A stretch of 64,000 bases of DNA from Palaemon carinicauda (lineage: Eukaryota > Arthropoda > Malacostraca > Decapoda > Palaemonidae). Below, in pieces: positions 9,493-21,077 of this stretch (its first letter is position 1; every line of letters begins with the position of its first letter). Made by a program: the position numbers and the translations under genes. Location: the NCBI RefSeq assembly GCF_036898095.1, contig NC_090767.1, positions 37,073,299 through 37,137,298 on the forward strand, in the 5' to 3' direction. The notes under the pieces are model-generated. The model saw nothing but the letters and a program-made list of their open reading frames with translations. It was not told where the DNA came from and made no database searches.

Positions 9493-12400
9493 CCCTGGAA
9501 CGGTACAGTGGGTCGTTCGCGACCCCGAGCGTAAAAAAAAAACAGGTTTTTCTCACGTGACTCACCCCCGTGACTGAATTTGTGGGTGATCGACCTGCAG
9601 TAGGTGTCTCGCCTACACGCTCTAGTAGTGTCCAGATGTGCATTGCTGTAGCTGTACTCCTTCCCCGATTTCTGAGACGCGTCGGGGTCGAGCGCGACCG
9701 AGTTTACCCTTCTAAGGTAATTTGCATAATTATCAAAGTTATTACGTATTATGAAATTATCGTAGAATGGTGCAACTTGTATAGGTTATCAGTTGTGGAA
9801 AGTCTTGGTGGATTGTTTGGCTACCATGTGCATGATTTTTTTTTAGTTAAAATGTCGTTCATCACCACGAGGACCATTTTACCGCGAGTGCCCCTTTTTC
9901 ATTTTTTTTCATTTTTTTGCCAAGTCATTTTTCCGTAAGATATTGCCAAATAGTGTCGTAAAACTTTTGCTTTTTTAGTGTTGGAAAGTGTGTCTAGATG
10001 ATCTGGCTACCCATGCGTGACTTTGTTTTTGTCAGATACGACGTAGTTATTGGTATATTGGGTATTTAACTGCGGTTGCCAATTTCTGTTTTTTTTCAAT
10101 ATTTGTAAAAATTTACTACGTAGTAAGGAATTGCCGTATATTATTCATTTTTTTTTTTCATGTTTATGTGTTAGAAAGTGTGCCTTGATGGTTGGGCTAA
10201 CACGTGCATGTCTTTTTTTTTTATCTGAGATGCCGTATATTAGAATGTTGGGCATTTTACCGCGAGTGCCCCTTTTTCATTTTTTTGCCAAGTCATTTTT
10301 TCGTGAGATATTGCCAAATAGTGTCGTAAAACTTTTGCTTTTTTAGTGTTGGAAAGTGTGTCTAAATGATCTGGCTACCCATGCGTGACTTTTTTTTTGT
10401 CAGATACGACGTAGTTATTGGTATATTGGGTATTTAACTGCGGTTGCCAATTTCTGTTTTTTTTTCAATATTTGTAAAAATTTACTACGTAGTAAGGAAT
10501 TGAAGTATATTATTGATTTTTTTTTCATGTTTATGTGTTAGAAAGTGTGCCTTGATGGTTGGGCTAACACGTGCATGTCTTTTTTTTTATCTGAGATGCC
10601 GTATATTAGAATGTTGGGCATTTTTCCGCGAGTGCCCCTTTTTATTTTTTTTTTGCATTTTTTTGCTTAGTCATGTTACCGTAAGGAATTGGCAAGTAGT
10701 GTCGCAAAACTTATATTTTTATAGTGTTGGAAAGTGTTTCTAGATGATCTGGCTACCCATGCCTATCTTTTTTTTAGCCAGATATAGCGTATATTTAGGT
10801 ATGTGTTCGATTTTCCTGTGATTGCCATATTTTCGTTTTTTTCCCATTTCTTTCAAAATTACTACTTACTAAGGAACTATCACAGAGTAATGATTCATTT
10901 AGATGTTTATTTGTCAGAAAATGTGCCTTGATGGTTTGCCTAGCACGTGGCTGAAATTTTTTTTTCTGAAATGCGTATAATAAAATGTTGGCCATTTTTC
11001 CGCGAGTGCCCCTTTTTATTTGTTTTTCATTTTTTTACTTAGTCATGTTACCGTAAGGAATTGGCAAGAAGTGTCACAAAACTTATATTTTTATATTGTT
11101 GGAAAGTGTTTCTAGATGATCTGGCTACCCATGCCTATCTTTTTTTTTAGCCAGATATGGCGTATATATAGGTATGTGTTCGATTTTCCTGTGATTGCCA
11201 TTTTTTCGTTTTTTCCCATTTCTTTCAAAATTACTACATACTAAGGAACTATCACAGAGTAATGAATGATTCATTTATATGTTTATTTGTCGGAAAATGT
11301 ACCTTGATGGTTTGCCTAGCACGTGGCTGAAATTTTTTTTTCTTCTGAAATGCCGTATATTAGAATGGCCATTTTTCCGCGAGTGCCCCTTTTTATTTGT
11401 TTTGCATTTTTTTGCTTAGTCATGTTACCGTAAGGAATTGGCAAGTAGTGTCGCAAAACTTATAATTTTATAGTGTTGGAAAGTGTTTCTAGATGATCTT
11501 GCTACCCATGCCTATCTTTTTTTTTAGCCAGATATGGCGTATATATAGGTATGTGTTCGATTTTCCTGTGATTGCCATTTTTTCGTTTTTTCCCATTTCT
11601 TTCAAAATTACTACGTACTAAGGAACTATCACAGAGTAATGATTCATTTAGATGATTACTTGTCGGAAAATGTGCCTTGATGGTTTGCCTAGTACGTGGC
11701 TGAAATTTTTTTTTCGGAAATGCCTTATATTAGAATGTTGGCCATTTTTCCGCGAGTGCTTTTTTTTATTGGTTTTGCATTTTTTTGCTTAGTCATGTTA
11801 CCGTAAGGAATTGGCAAGAAGTGTCGCAAAACTTGTATTTTTATAGTGTTGGAAAGCGTTTCTAGATGATCTGGCTACCCATGCCTATCTTTATTTTTAG
11901 CCAGATATGGCTTATATATAGGTATGTGTTCGATTTTCCTGCGATTGCCACTTTTTCGTTTTTTCCCATTTCTTTCAAAATTACTACGTACTAAGGAACT
12001 ATCACAGAGTAATGATTCCTCTAGATGTTTATTTGTCGGAAAATTTTGTTTACTTCTTTTTTGATTGAATATCATCAAATTTTTTTAGCTAAAATATTAG
12101 ATTGTTTTACATTTTTTTTTCGATTTTATTTCCCTTCAAAAAATTTTTTTGGGTCAAAATTTTAATTTTATAGTCGTAAAATAATCGACAATTATCCAGC
12201 AACCCACCATACAATTTTTATGCATATCCAAGAATAATTAGATTAGTAAATAACACCTTGAAATTGACATACCCTTCCTACATTTCAAGTGGCAGATTAG
12301 GGAGTCTGAGTCAGTGTGGTTGGCGGCCATTTTGTGGACATATCCGAAGCGTAAGTTGCCCTATCTATATATATTCTTGTTCCCTATAGAATTTGTGATA

Positions 12401-13047
12401 TTTTGGTATATTTTTACCTGCATAAATATCATATTATATATTAAATATATGTATTTGTTTACGAAATTTCTAAGTACTCAAAAAATTACCTTTAGATATG
12501 GCCCCTGATATATATGTAATTTACAAAATAATGAAGATTTTTTTACATATTTCTATTTTAGGATAACATATGTTTATTCCCTAAAAAAATTAGCCACTTC
12601 CTATTTCATTTGGGTACCCAAGAAAATTCATGAAATTTGGACAAATTTTTTTGGCCAAAAAAAGTTACCCTTTTTTTCTCATTTCAGATCTTCACCTCCA
12701 TGGGTCTGACTTCATCCAAAATACATCAAGATGTGTCCTAAACATTCAAGAATCAATTCCTAAAAGGATTTGTGTATATATGTATAAACTTTTTTTATGA
12801 ATTTTTATGTAAGGTCTTTTTTCTTTTCTACTTAATTTGTTTAAATATTTATAATAAATAGTTTTTCTGCAGATGAGTAGTATTCATCTTTACAGTTGTT
12901 TTAAGCATTCTTTGAAGTTTTTTTTTGGCAAAAGAAAAAAGGAGGTTACTGCAAAAACTGATTTTTCAGGAATTTGTTTTGGCGTCGGGGTCGCTCGCGT
13001 CCGAGTATACCCTTAAAGGGGTGTCCGAGGAGCGTACCTATCCAGGG
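9493..13047 (+). mobile_element. TIR-bounded DNA-transposon-like element, copy 1 (3,555 bp)
   Basis: The left end reads CCCTGGAACGGTAC and the reverse complement of the right end reads CCCTGGATAGGTAC, a 14-bp terminal inverted repeat with two mismatches. The right flank is TTAA, the piggyBac-family target. The left flank is TCAT, so the expected duplication is not intact. No transposase frame is visible, so it would be non-autonomous. Near the left end is the hairpin GGGTCG-TTCG-CGACCC (9510-9525). A 33-bp sequence at 9679-9711 is repeated directly at 12982-13014 with four mismatches. Between these lies the ~373-bp satellite. The piggyBac-like assignment is an inference from TTAA and the CCC start. 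Confidence 0.55.
9782..12050 (+). repeat. ~373-bp dimeric satellite inside the TIR element, unit 1
   Basis: The landmark CCGCGAGTG recurs at 9882, 10260, 10626, 11000, 11377 and 11750, spacings of 378, 366, 374, 377 and 373. Each period is two related half-units of about 187 bp. One holds GGAAAGTGT-TCTAGATGATCTGGCTACCC, the other GAAAGTGTGCCTTGATGGTT and the CCGCGAGTGCCCC box. Both end near TACTAAGGAA or CCGTAAGGAATTG. Poly-T runs of 7-11 punctuate every half. Confidence 0.85.
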
Positions 13048-13358
13048 TTAACCTGCAGCCAATCCTCAAGCACATTAACATGACTTCTCTGGATATAAAT
13101 AGCTAAATTCAATCAATTCTCTCTTGCATGCGATGGCTGCAGCAAACTAGCAGCATTCTCTCATCATTTTCACAAGCAAGGAATATTTCTTAACCCCACA
13201 ATCTTTTTAAGATGATCATGATATTAGGTGTACTGTATAGAGAAGTTATCAGCAGCAATTAACGTATACCCATCTATTTGTGTTTATACATACGTATACA
13301 TAAACGAAGTGTATATATGCGCAAGCGTGTATACATACGCATAAAAACAGTGTGTATG

Positions 13359-13362
<4 letters not shown>

Positions 13363-13448
<86 letters not shown>
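13363..13448. repeat. (TA)n-(CA)n microsatellite, unit 1
   Basis: TA dinucleotides followed by a short CA run. It is the shortest of the four; the others are about 115-118 bp. Confidence 0.97.
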
Positions 13449-14382
13449 AAGTAATTGAAGAATTCCTTGTCTTCCAAGTGCTTCGATATTTACGCGGAAT
13501 GTGCTGGGGTATATTTTTAATTTTCAAGAATGTATACAATGACCAAATCTTTTAGGACCTGTAGGACACAGGTCTTTCCTGCAGTAAAAGAGCCCTAAAG
13601 GGAAAGCAATGAAGTAAAGCAATATAAAGCTACACTTGAAAGTTACCATTTTATTCACATTTTTAAAGATGTATTTGAACTAAGGATTTTGATTAGATTC
13701 TGGAACTTGGGCCATAAGACCTGACACTGAGACTTGGGAGACCATTCAGTGCCCATATGAAACTTTGGAAACCCTGAGTAGCCAAATGAACTAAAAATAA
13801 GAAATTGGACAGGAAGAGGGAAGAAATGGGACCAGAGGTATAGTGAAAAGCTAAAAAGCGAATACTGAAGGAACGCAGCACATATGAGTTTCACTGATGG
13901 AACTACTCATCCCTTTCCTTACCAAGGAGGTTCCTTACTCTTTACGGCGAAAATACGTACTTAAAATGATGATTTTTTTTCACACAGACACCTGAAACTG
14001 GCATTCTACTATTCTGCATTATTATGAAGATTTCAACCATATAAATATTTTCCTTTCAACAGACTCTCAACAGACATAGAAGACCTCAGGCACATTTTTA
14101 AAAAAGTCATTGGCGTCAATAAATTATAACTATAATCCCTCTAAAGGGTTATGCGAGGATCCTTTATTACCGAAATCTATATTTGCTGTTGAATTAGAGG
14201 CAAAATTAAGCCTTATATTTCCTTCATGTATCTCCTCCTTCGGCCAGAAGGAAATCTTTTATCTGCAACATTGAGTTTCAGATCTATAAACAATTTAAAT
14301 GGATCGAGAACTCTCTCTGACTCGAACCTATCAATTCTACATCCTTAACGAAATAAGATTGCCAAAAAACTAGTCAATAAAT

Positions 14383-14384
<2 letters not shown>

Positions 14385-14472
<88 letters not shown>
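14385..14472. repeat. (CT)n microsatellite, unit 1
   Basis: 88 bp of perfect CT after AAATGG. Lengths in the four units are 88, 80, 86 and 80. Confidence 0.98.
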
Positions 14473-14473
<1 letters not shown>

Positions 14474-17077
14474 ATATCCGGGTTTAGTTACTGATGCATG
14501 CCAAACTAAGCTGTCTGATGCATACTGCAGTCTTGACAGTATGCAAAAATCAGCATGGTGAAAATCAAGAATGTATGTTGTAATCCTTATTATCACCCAT
14601 CAAAATTGTACCGAATTTTCTATGACCAGCAATATATAACATGTAAACACTTTCACATGGCAATCACATCAACTTTTGGTGGGGTGTTGACCACCTCTAA
14701 AGATAATTCAATCAAGATTGAACCTAAAGTTTACTAAAAGTTCTACCGACGACAACATCTCCATTACACTTGATAATCGACTCCCTTCAGCAATGAAAAT
14801 CCCTTTCAGAGACCAGTCCACCACCTAATTACGAATATTTACCAAGAAATCAATTATTCTAAATATATGTGTCAGTATCTTCAACGCTAAATGTAGTTTC
14901 AATTTCACAATTCTACTCAAGAATACATGAAAATTACCAACGCCATTTATCAAGGATTCAGTAATCAAAATTTCATGCAAGATTGAATTAGGTGTCTTTA
15001 AACTCTGAACGAATATGAATTTAATCCTAATAATATAACGGACTACCTATATCCATTATCAAAATACTACACATTAGCCAAAGACCAAGTGAAACTGGTG
15101 GAAAGAACTAAATATTCTAGAAATCCTTAATTCTTAAATTTATCAGAAGTTTAACGACATATCTTAAGTCACGAAATCTCACTTAGGAATGCATATAGTC
15201 TTCAAAATCACATCTTCAGTTAAATTAATTGTACACAAATGTTATATCCTTGTCTATAGAAAGAAATCGTAATCGAAAAAAATTTAATCTTTAAAAGTCT
15301 TCCTCCATAATTGTGAAAAATAGAATGTCCCTGCCAGGCAGTTTCCTCCTAAATGTCTTCATATAAGTAGCAAACGCTACAGTATGTCACTTGCCTGAAG
15401 GGGATGTAAAAGTGATGATGATTGGCCGGGGAAATCGCTGCCAGTGATTGATTGCCAGGAGTGATCGACAAGATTGACAGCTTTTGACTGAAAAGGCTGT
15501 TGCCTTGATCAATCCCAGGGCTTTTGTGTTTCATGCCAGGTTCTTGGAAGATGTTCAACTTGGCTTTCGGATTTTATCTACTTTTTCAGAGATAGAAAGT
15601 GAGGAAACAGTACTTTTGAAGAGATTAAACTAAAGACTTTCGTCATATTACTAATTCATATACAAAATTACTGACATATCAATATTGTATACAGAGATAA
15701 AGTAAATACCAAAAATAGTTTTAGTTAAAATCTATCTTTACCTGACGCACGTCTTAGAGGACTTATTTACTCAAAAAGAAAAAAATATATGACATCGCAT
15801 CAAAACCGGATAATATAACAAAGAAACGCCAAGAAAAAGAGTTACCTTTACGCAAATGGTTTGTTCTCTAATCGTGATCCTCTTCCCAAAAAACAAAAAG
15901 GTCTATCATAAGAATCTTTTTTTTCCAAAAATCTCAAAGAAACTCAGTAAATTAAGGCCTTTTATAACTTTCCTCATATTATATAAAATACAGTGTTATC
16001 AATAATAGTGATAAAATGACGATAGTAAAAATATCGTGCGGCAGACAATTAATAATTACAATATATATTGAAGCCAAATAATACCCACATCACTGCGCAC
16101 CTTATCTGGGGTTTTCTTTTTCTTTCTTTTTTATTAATGCCAACACTGCAAACAGGAAAGTGATAATAAATCGTAACAAAATTGTATGACTGAAGCTAAT
16201 AAAACCGACTGAGAAGAAAATTTTCATTAAATTATGCTGAACGAAATACAGTACAGTAGTAATGGACTTGCAGAAACAAAATTCTCAATTTTCTGAAATT
16301 CAGCACAAATTTGAAATCTGCCTAAGGTAGGAGAGTTCCGAACCAAATAACTGGGGATTGCATATGCTCCAAACAATGTTACTTGAGACCATTTGTGTAA
16401 CTTCATCTGAAGTAGTCACTTGTGATCACATCCCAAAAAGGTCAAACGCGGCATAACTGGAGAGCTTTTATCAACACAAGTTATGGAAGCGACAGGCAGT
16501 TTCTACTGAGGTCTTCGATCAATCATAAAAATAAGATCTATGTTCCCGGAAAACCAACGACGTACCCTTTTCGAGAAACTTGCGAAAGTATTTCACAATA
16601 CGAAAACTGCGCAATGGATTGAACAGGTTAGAATGTTAGTCTATTCACTTCATAAAAAAGAATTTGCACATCAACTCGTCTGATATATATTAATATCTAT
16701 AAGAGATTCAGGAGTCGGAACAACCATTTGTCATTATATTGTATAAATAAGAGGAAAATTGATAGGGGAGCTCAGCCCTAACGAGGAATTATCTTTTCAA
16801 AATTTTGTTGAGAAAGATACTTTCTTTAAGAACGTAAAAATCTTTAATGAAGAAATAAATTGCTATATAATACACACTGACAGAATCCATCGCATAGTAA
16901 CCTTCATTAGCAATACCAAGAAGGAATATCACTCCTTCCACTCTCCTTGAGGGATACACTAGCCATCCATTGAGATACTATCGCTTGAGTGTTATTTTGT
17001 CCTTTCACTGGCTAGACAATACTACATAGGATCCTTCTCTCTAGTTACGGTTCACTTTCCCTTTGCCTACACACACA

Positions 17078-17582
17078 CACACACCGAATAGTCTGGGCCT
17101 ATTCTTTAAAGATTCTCCTCTCTCCTCATACACCTGACAACACTGAGATTACCAAATAATTCTTCTTCGCCCAAGGGGTTAACTACTGCACTGTAATAAT
17201 CCAGTGGCTACTTTCCTCTTGGTAAGGGTAGAAGAGACACTTTAACTATGGTAAGTAACTCTTCTAGGAGAAGGACACTCCAAAATCAAACCATTGTTCT
17301 CTAGTCTTGGGTAGTGCTATAGCCTCTGTACCATGGTCTTCTACTGTCTTGGGTTAGAGTTCTCTTGCTTGAGGGTACACTCGAGCAAACTATTCTATCT
17401 TATTACTCTTCCTCTTGTTTTTTAAAGTTTTCATAGTTTATATAGGAAATATTCATTCAAATGTTACAGTTCTTAAAATATTTTATTTTTCCTTGTTTCC
17501 TTTCCTCACTGGGTTATTTCCCCTGTTGGGGCTCTTGGGCTTATGGCATCTTGCTTTTCCATCTAGGCTTGTAGCTTAGCAA

Positions 17583-17653
<71 letters not shown>
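17078..17653 (+). mobile_element. SINE-like element with LINE 3' tail, copy 2
   Basis: Same element in unit 2. The (TAA)n tail is 70 bp (58 in unit 1) and the B-box-like site reads GGTTAGA. Confidence 0.6.
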
Positions 17654-17655
<2 letters not shown>

Positions 17656-17757
17656 TACAACTACAGATTTCTAGCTAACAAACACTACTATAACCGGCTG
17701 AAATTTAGCGTTCGGAAACTTCATAACCTAGCAGAAATCGTTGAGGTAAAAAAAAAC

Positions 17758-17760
<3 letters not shown>

Positions 17761-17832
<72 letters not shown>
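17761..17832. repeat. (GA)n microsatellite, unit 2
   Basis: 72 bp of perfect AG dinucleotides. Confidence 0.98.
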
Positions 17833-17834
<2 letters not shown>

Positions 17835-19332
17835 ATGGTAAGTTAAACCAAAGAATCCTTTGGTATTAAAATCCATTAAATTTTCCGCTACAATCACGTG
17901 AGAGGAGATGAGATTAATATAATCACTGTAATTTAAATTGAATTATAGTAAATTTCGTATATGACAGGATTCGAAACGAGGCAGTATATAAGATATCAAT
18001 AAGAAATGCATTTCTCACGAAACAAAAGATGTAAATTTTTCTAAACTAACAAAAAAAGATTAAGGTAAATTCGAGAAATTGTAAAGCTTTGGTAATATAA
18101 TTGATATGAATAATAGCTAATACGGATGATCGATACTTAATAAATTATAAACTGAATATTAAATCACTTAATAAAATAAAGATAATCACCAAGTTGATAA
18201 ATGAAAAGTGTTTCGACTTAATACGATGGCTGAATCTTTGTCTTAATGATTTTCACATATAAAATAACCACAAAAACACAAGATTTCCTTCATCTTCCGA
18301 GAGAGGGCATGTTACGGGGGGGGGGGGGGGGGTGTTAGCGGTTTTCGTCCTCAATGACTCTTCTCCTCTCAAGAAAATAAAATTAACTATTACAAGTTTT
18401 GAATATACTGAAAAAAAATTTATACCAAAATAATAAATATTGATTGTAATAGTTTTCAAACCTACATCCCAATAAACATGAATGAAAACTCGAGTTAGCG
18501 ACCTAGTTGCGTCAGCGGACTGTTATTTGTCTCTCAGCGCTCAGATATATAATATAAAATACGTGGATATCATATCAGAAAAATTGCCTTTATAAATAAA
18601 TATAATGTATGAATATTCTGTTATGACTCTTGTGATTAGCTGCGTTATCAACATTAGTGATTAATGCAACTATCTATTACAATTGCCCCAAGTACAGAGC
18701 TTAGAAGTTACAAAACATGATAAGAGGCGGAACATTGATAAAACATCTTCTACCTCGACTGATGATTAAAGGCTATCCATAAGAAGTCGAAGAATCTTTT
18801 CTTTTTTCCCCCAAAGTTTTCGGATTTGACAGTGCTGACTGTGCTACACGTAGGTCATGTAAGCCACTGGGGTTTTCCGTACGTGGAGCGAAAGTATACA
18901 ACAAATAATGTAAACTAATAAACCGATTGATATAAGATATAATCTTCATAAATATAGGAGTTTATTCATGCGTTAATAAACAAAACATCTTTGACGTTCA
19001 TGATAAAATAAAAAGGTTATAACGATTCAATTGTGAACCTACTAATTTATAAAATTTATGCCGATTTCTTTTTTATAGAAATACTATATATTGTTGAAAC
19101 TTACGATTATAAAATAAATATTTTTCTAATCGTAAAACTTTGTACAGAAATCATATCTAGGAATGACTGACTTGCAAGTTACAATGAAACGCATCCTACA
19201 GAATTTCGGTTAGAATTAGTTTTCCTTAACCCGGTAGGAGCTGAAGTGCGAATTAGAAAGACATCAAACCACCTAACCAATTCATAAATTTCGTCTAAAA
19301 TGAAGTATATAATAAAAAAAAAAATAGCAGCA

Positions 19333-19695
19333 AATTTCGCTACAAGAATTTGCCACCAATTGCGTACCTGGGTTGTACCAAAATGTTTTTATTTTTTTAA
19401 TGATCAAATTGTATTTCTTTTCTGCTGAAGCATAAACTCTGCCCAACAGCTTTTGGCCGAGTATAGTTATTAAGTCAAATTTGATCTGTTACCCTTCCAA
19501 AGATGATAAGCCTTCTTTTTCCTCAATTAAAAGAGTCTATAATCATCATTGAACCAGGGTTTATTTTTTTTTTCGCTCAGTATTTCAACACACAAGAAAG
19601 GATACGCCTATCTATTCTGTTGACCAAACTCTCATTCAAGAGAACAACAGGGTCAACACTTTCAAACAACTGTGCCCAATTCAAATGCAAAAGAT
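19333..19695 (-). mobile_element. Antisense LINE relic, unit 2
   Basis: Unit-2 copy of the fragment described at 7780-8142. An A-run beside it is one base longer than in unit 1. Confidence 0.8.
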
Positions 19696-20541
19696 CACAA
19701 GGGAGGGGTAAGGTTAATAGAAAGGAAGAGAATTATTAAAGGAGAAATGGGGTTATGGTGGTATGCGGTTACTGATACTCCAATAAAAATTACTCTTTTT
19801 AGATATAGATGGTTGGTGAAGTGGTTTATAGTTCATAGAATTAAACAAATGAAAAAGAGTGTGGGTGTATTGGATTTCTTCCCAGCAGACATATTGCACT
19901 ATGTTCATGCAAAATGCGAAAAAAAGGATGTCTTTGCGAAATAGTGGTATATCAATATCATCTCCACTACGGACGACGCGTATTCGGAAATTGACGAAAT
20001 TTTTACTGCAAGGCGTCTCACTTGTTTATAACCAAGATTTTCGGTTCACATATACCTTCAGAGGACATTTCTTTATTCGGAATTATTTATGATAACAATC
20101 TTTTTAGTCTTAGTAATTTACTAATAACTCTTTCCTTACGCCAAAGTGCTTGTTGTTTAACAAAATTTTACATGATAGGAATTCCACATAAAATTTTATT
20201 CATATATCTCCAACTATACATCCACAATCATTTAGTATCATTCCTTAAACCTACTTCATTTGTTTTATGTTCAAAGGTTCCAATCACTCGTTCGTTGTTT
20301 TCTCTTCAAACAACTTGAATAACCCAAGAGCCTTGATTTTCATTCGAAATAAAAACTAATCATAAACCGAAAATACCAAGAAATAAAAAAGATTTTAAAA
20401 TAGGTCCTAACCTCTTCAATCATGAGATACGTGAAAGCCTTCAATAGAAACTAGAGCTGAATTGGAGGAAAACCTATAAAACGAATTGGTAATTATCATC
20501 GAATGTGCTGTTATGAAAAGGGGAAAATTCTGTGAAAATAA

Positions 20542-20914
<373 letters not shown>

Positions 20915-21077
20915 TGTTTCACGAATGTGAAAATCATTTTATCATAACAAAAGTAGAATAGGCCCTTGACAATTGTGTAAAAACTAGATAACATTTTAAA
21001 ACAATATCTCGACCATTTTCTTTTGAACTACTGACATGAAGCAATAGATCCAATCTGAATTGACAACTACTGATCAT

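Noticed and set aside
9782..12050. Regularly spaced repeats considered as a CRISPR-like array
   Set aside because: The period is ~373 bp, the spacers are homologous to each other, and the context is eukaryotic. It is a satellite.
12314..12508. Possible gene inside the TIR element
   Set aside because: The frame is short, AT-driven and without transposase motifs (no DDE or DDD signature).
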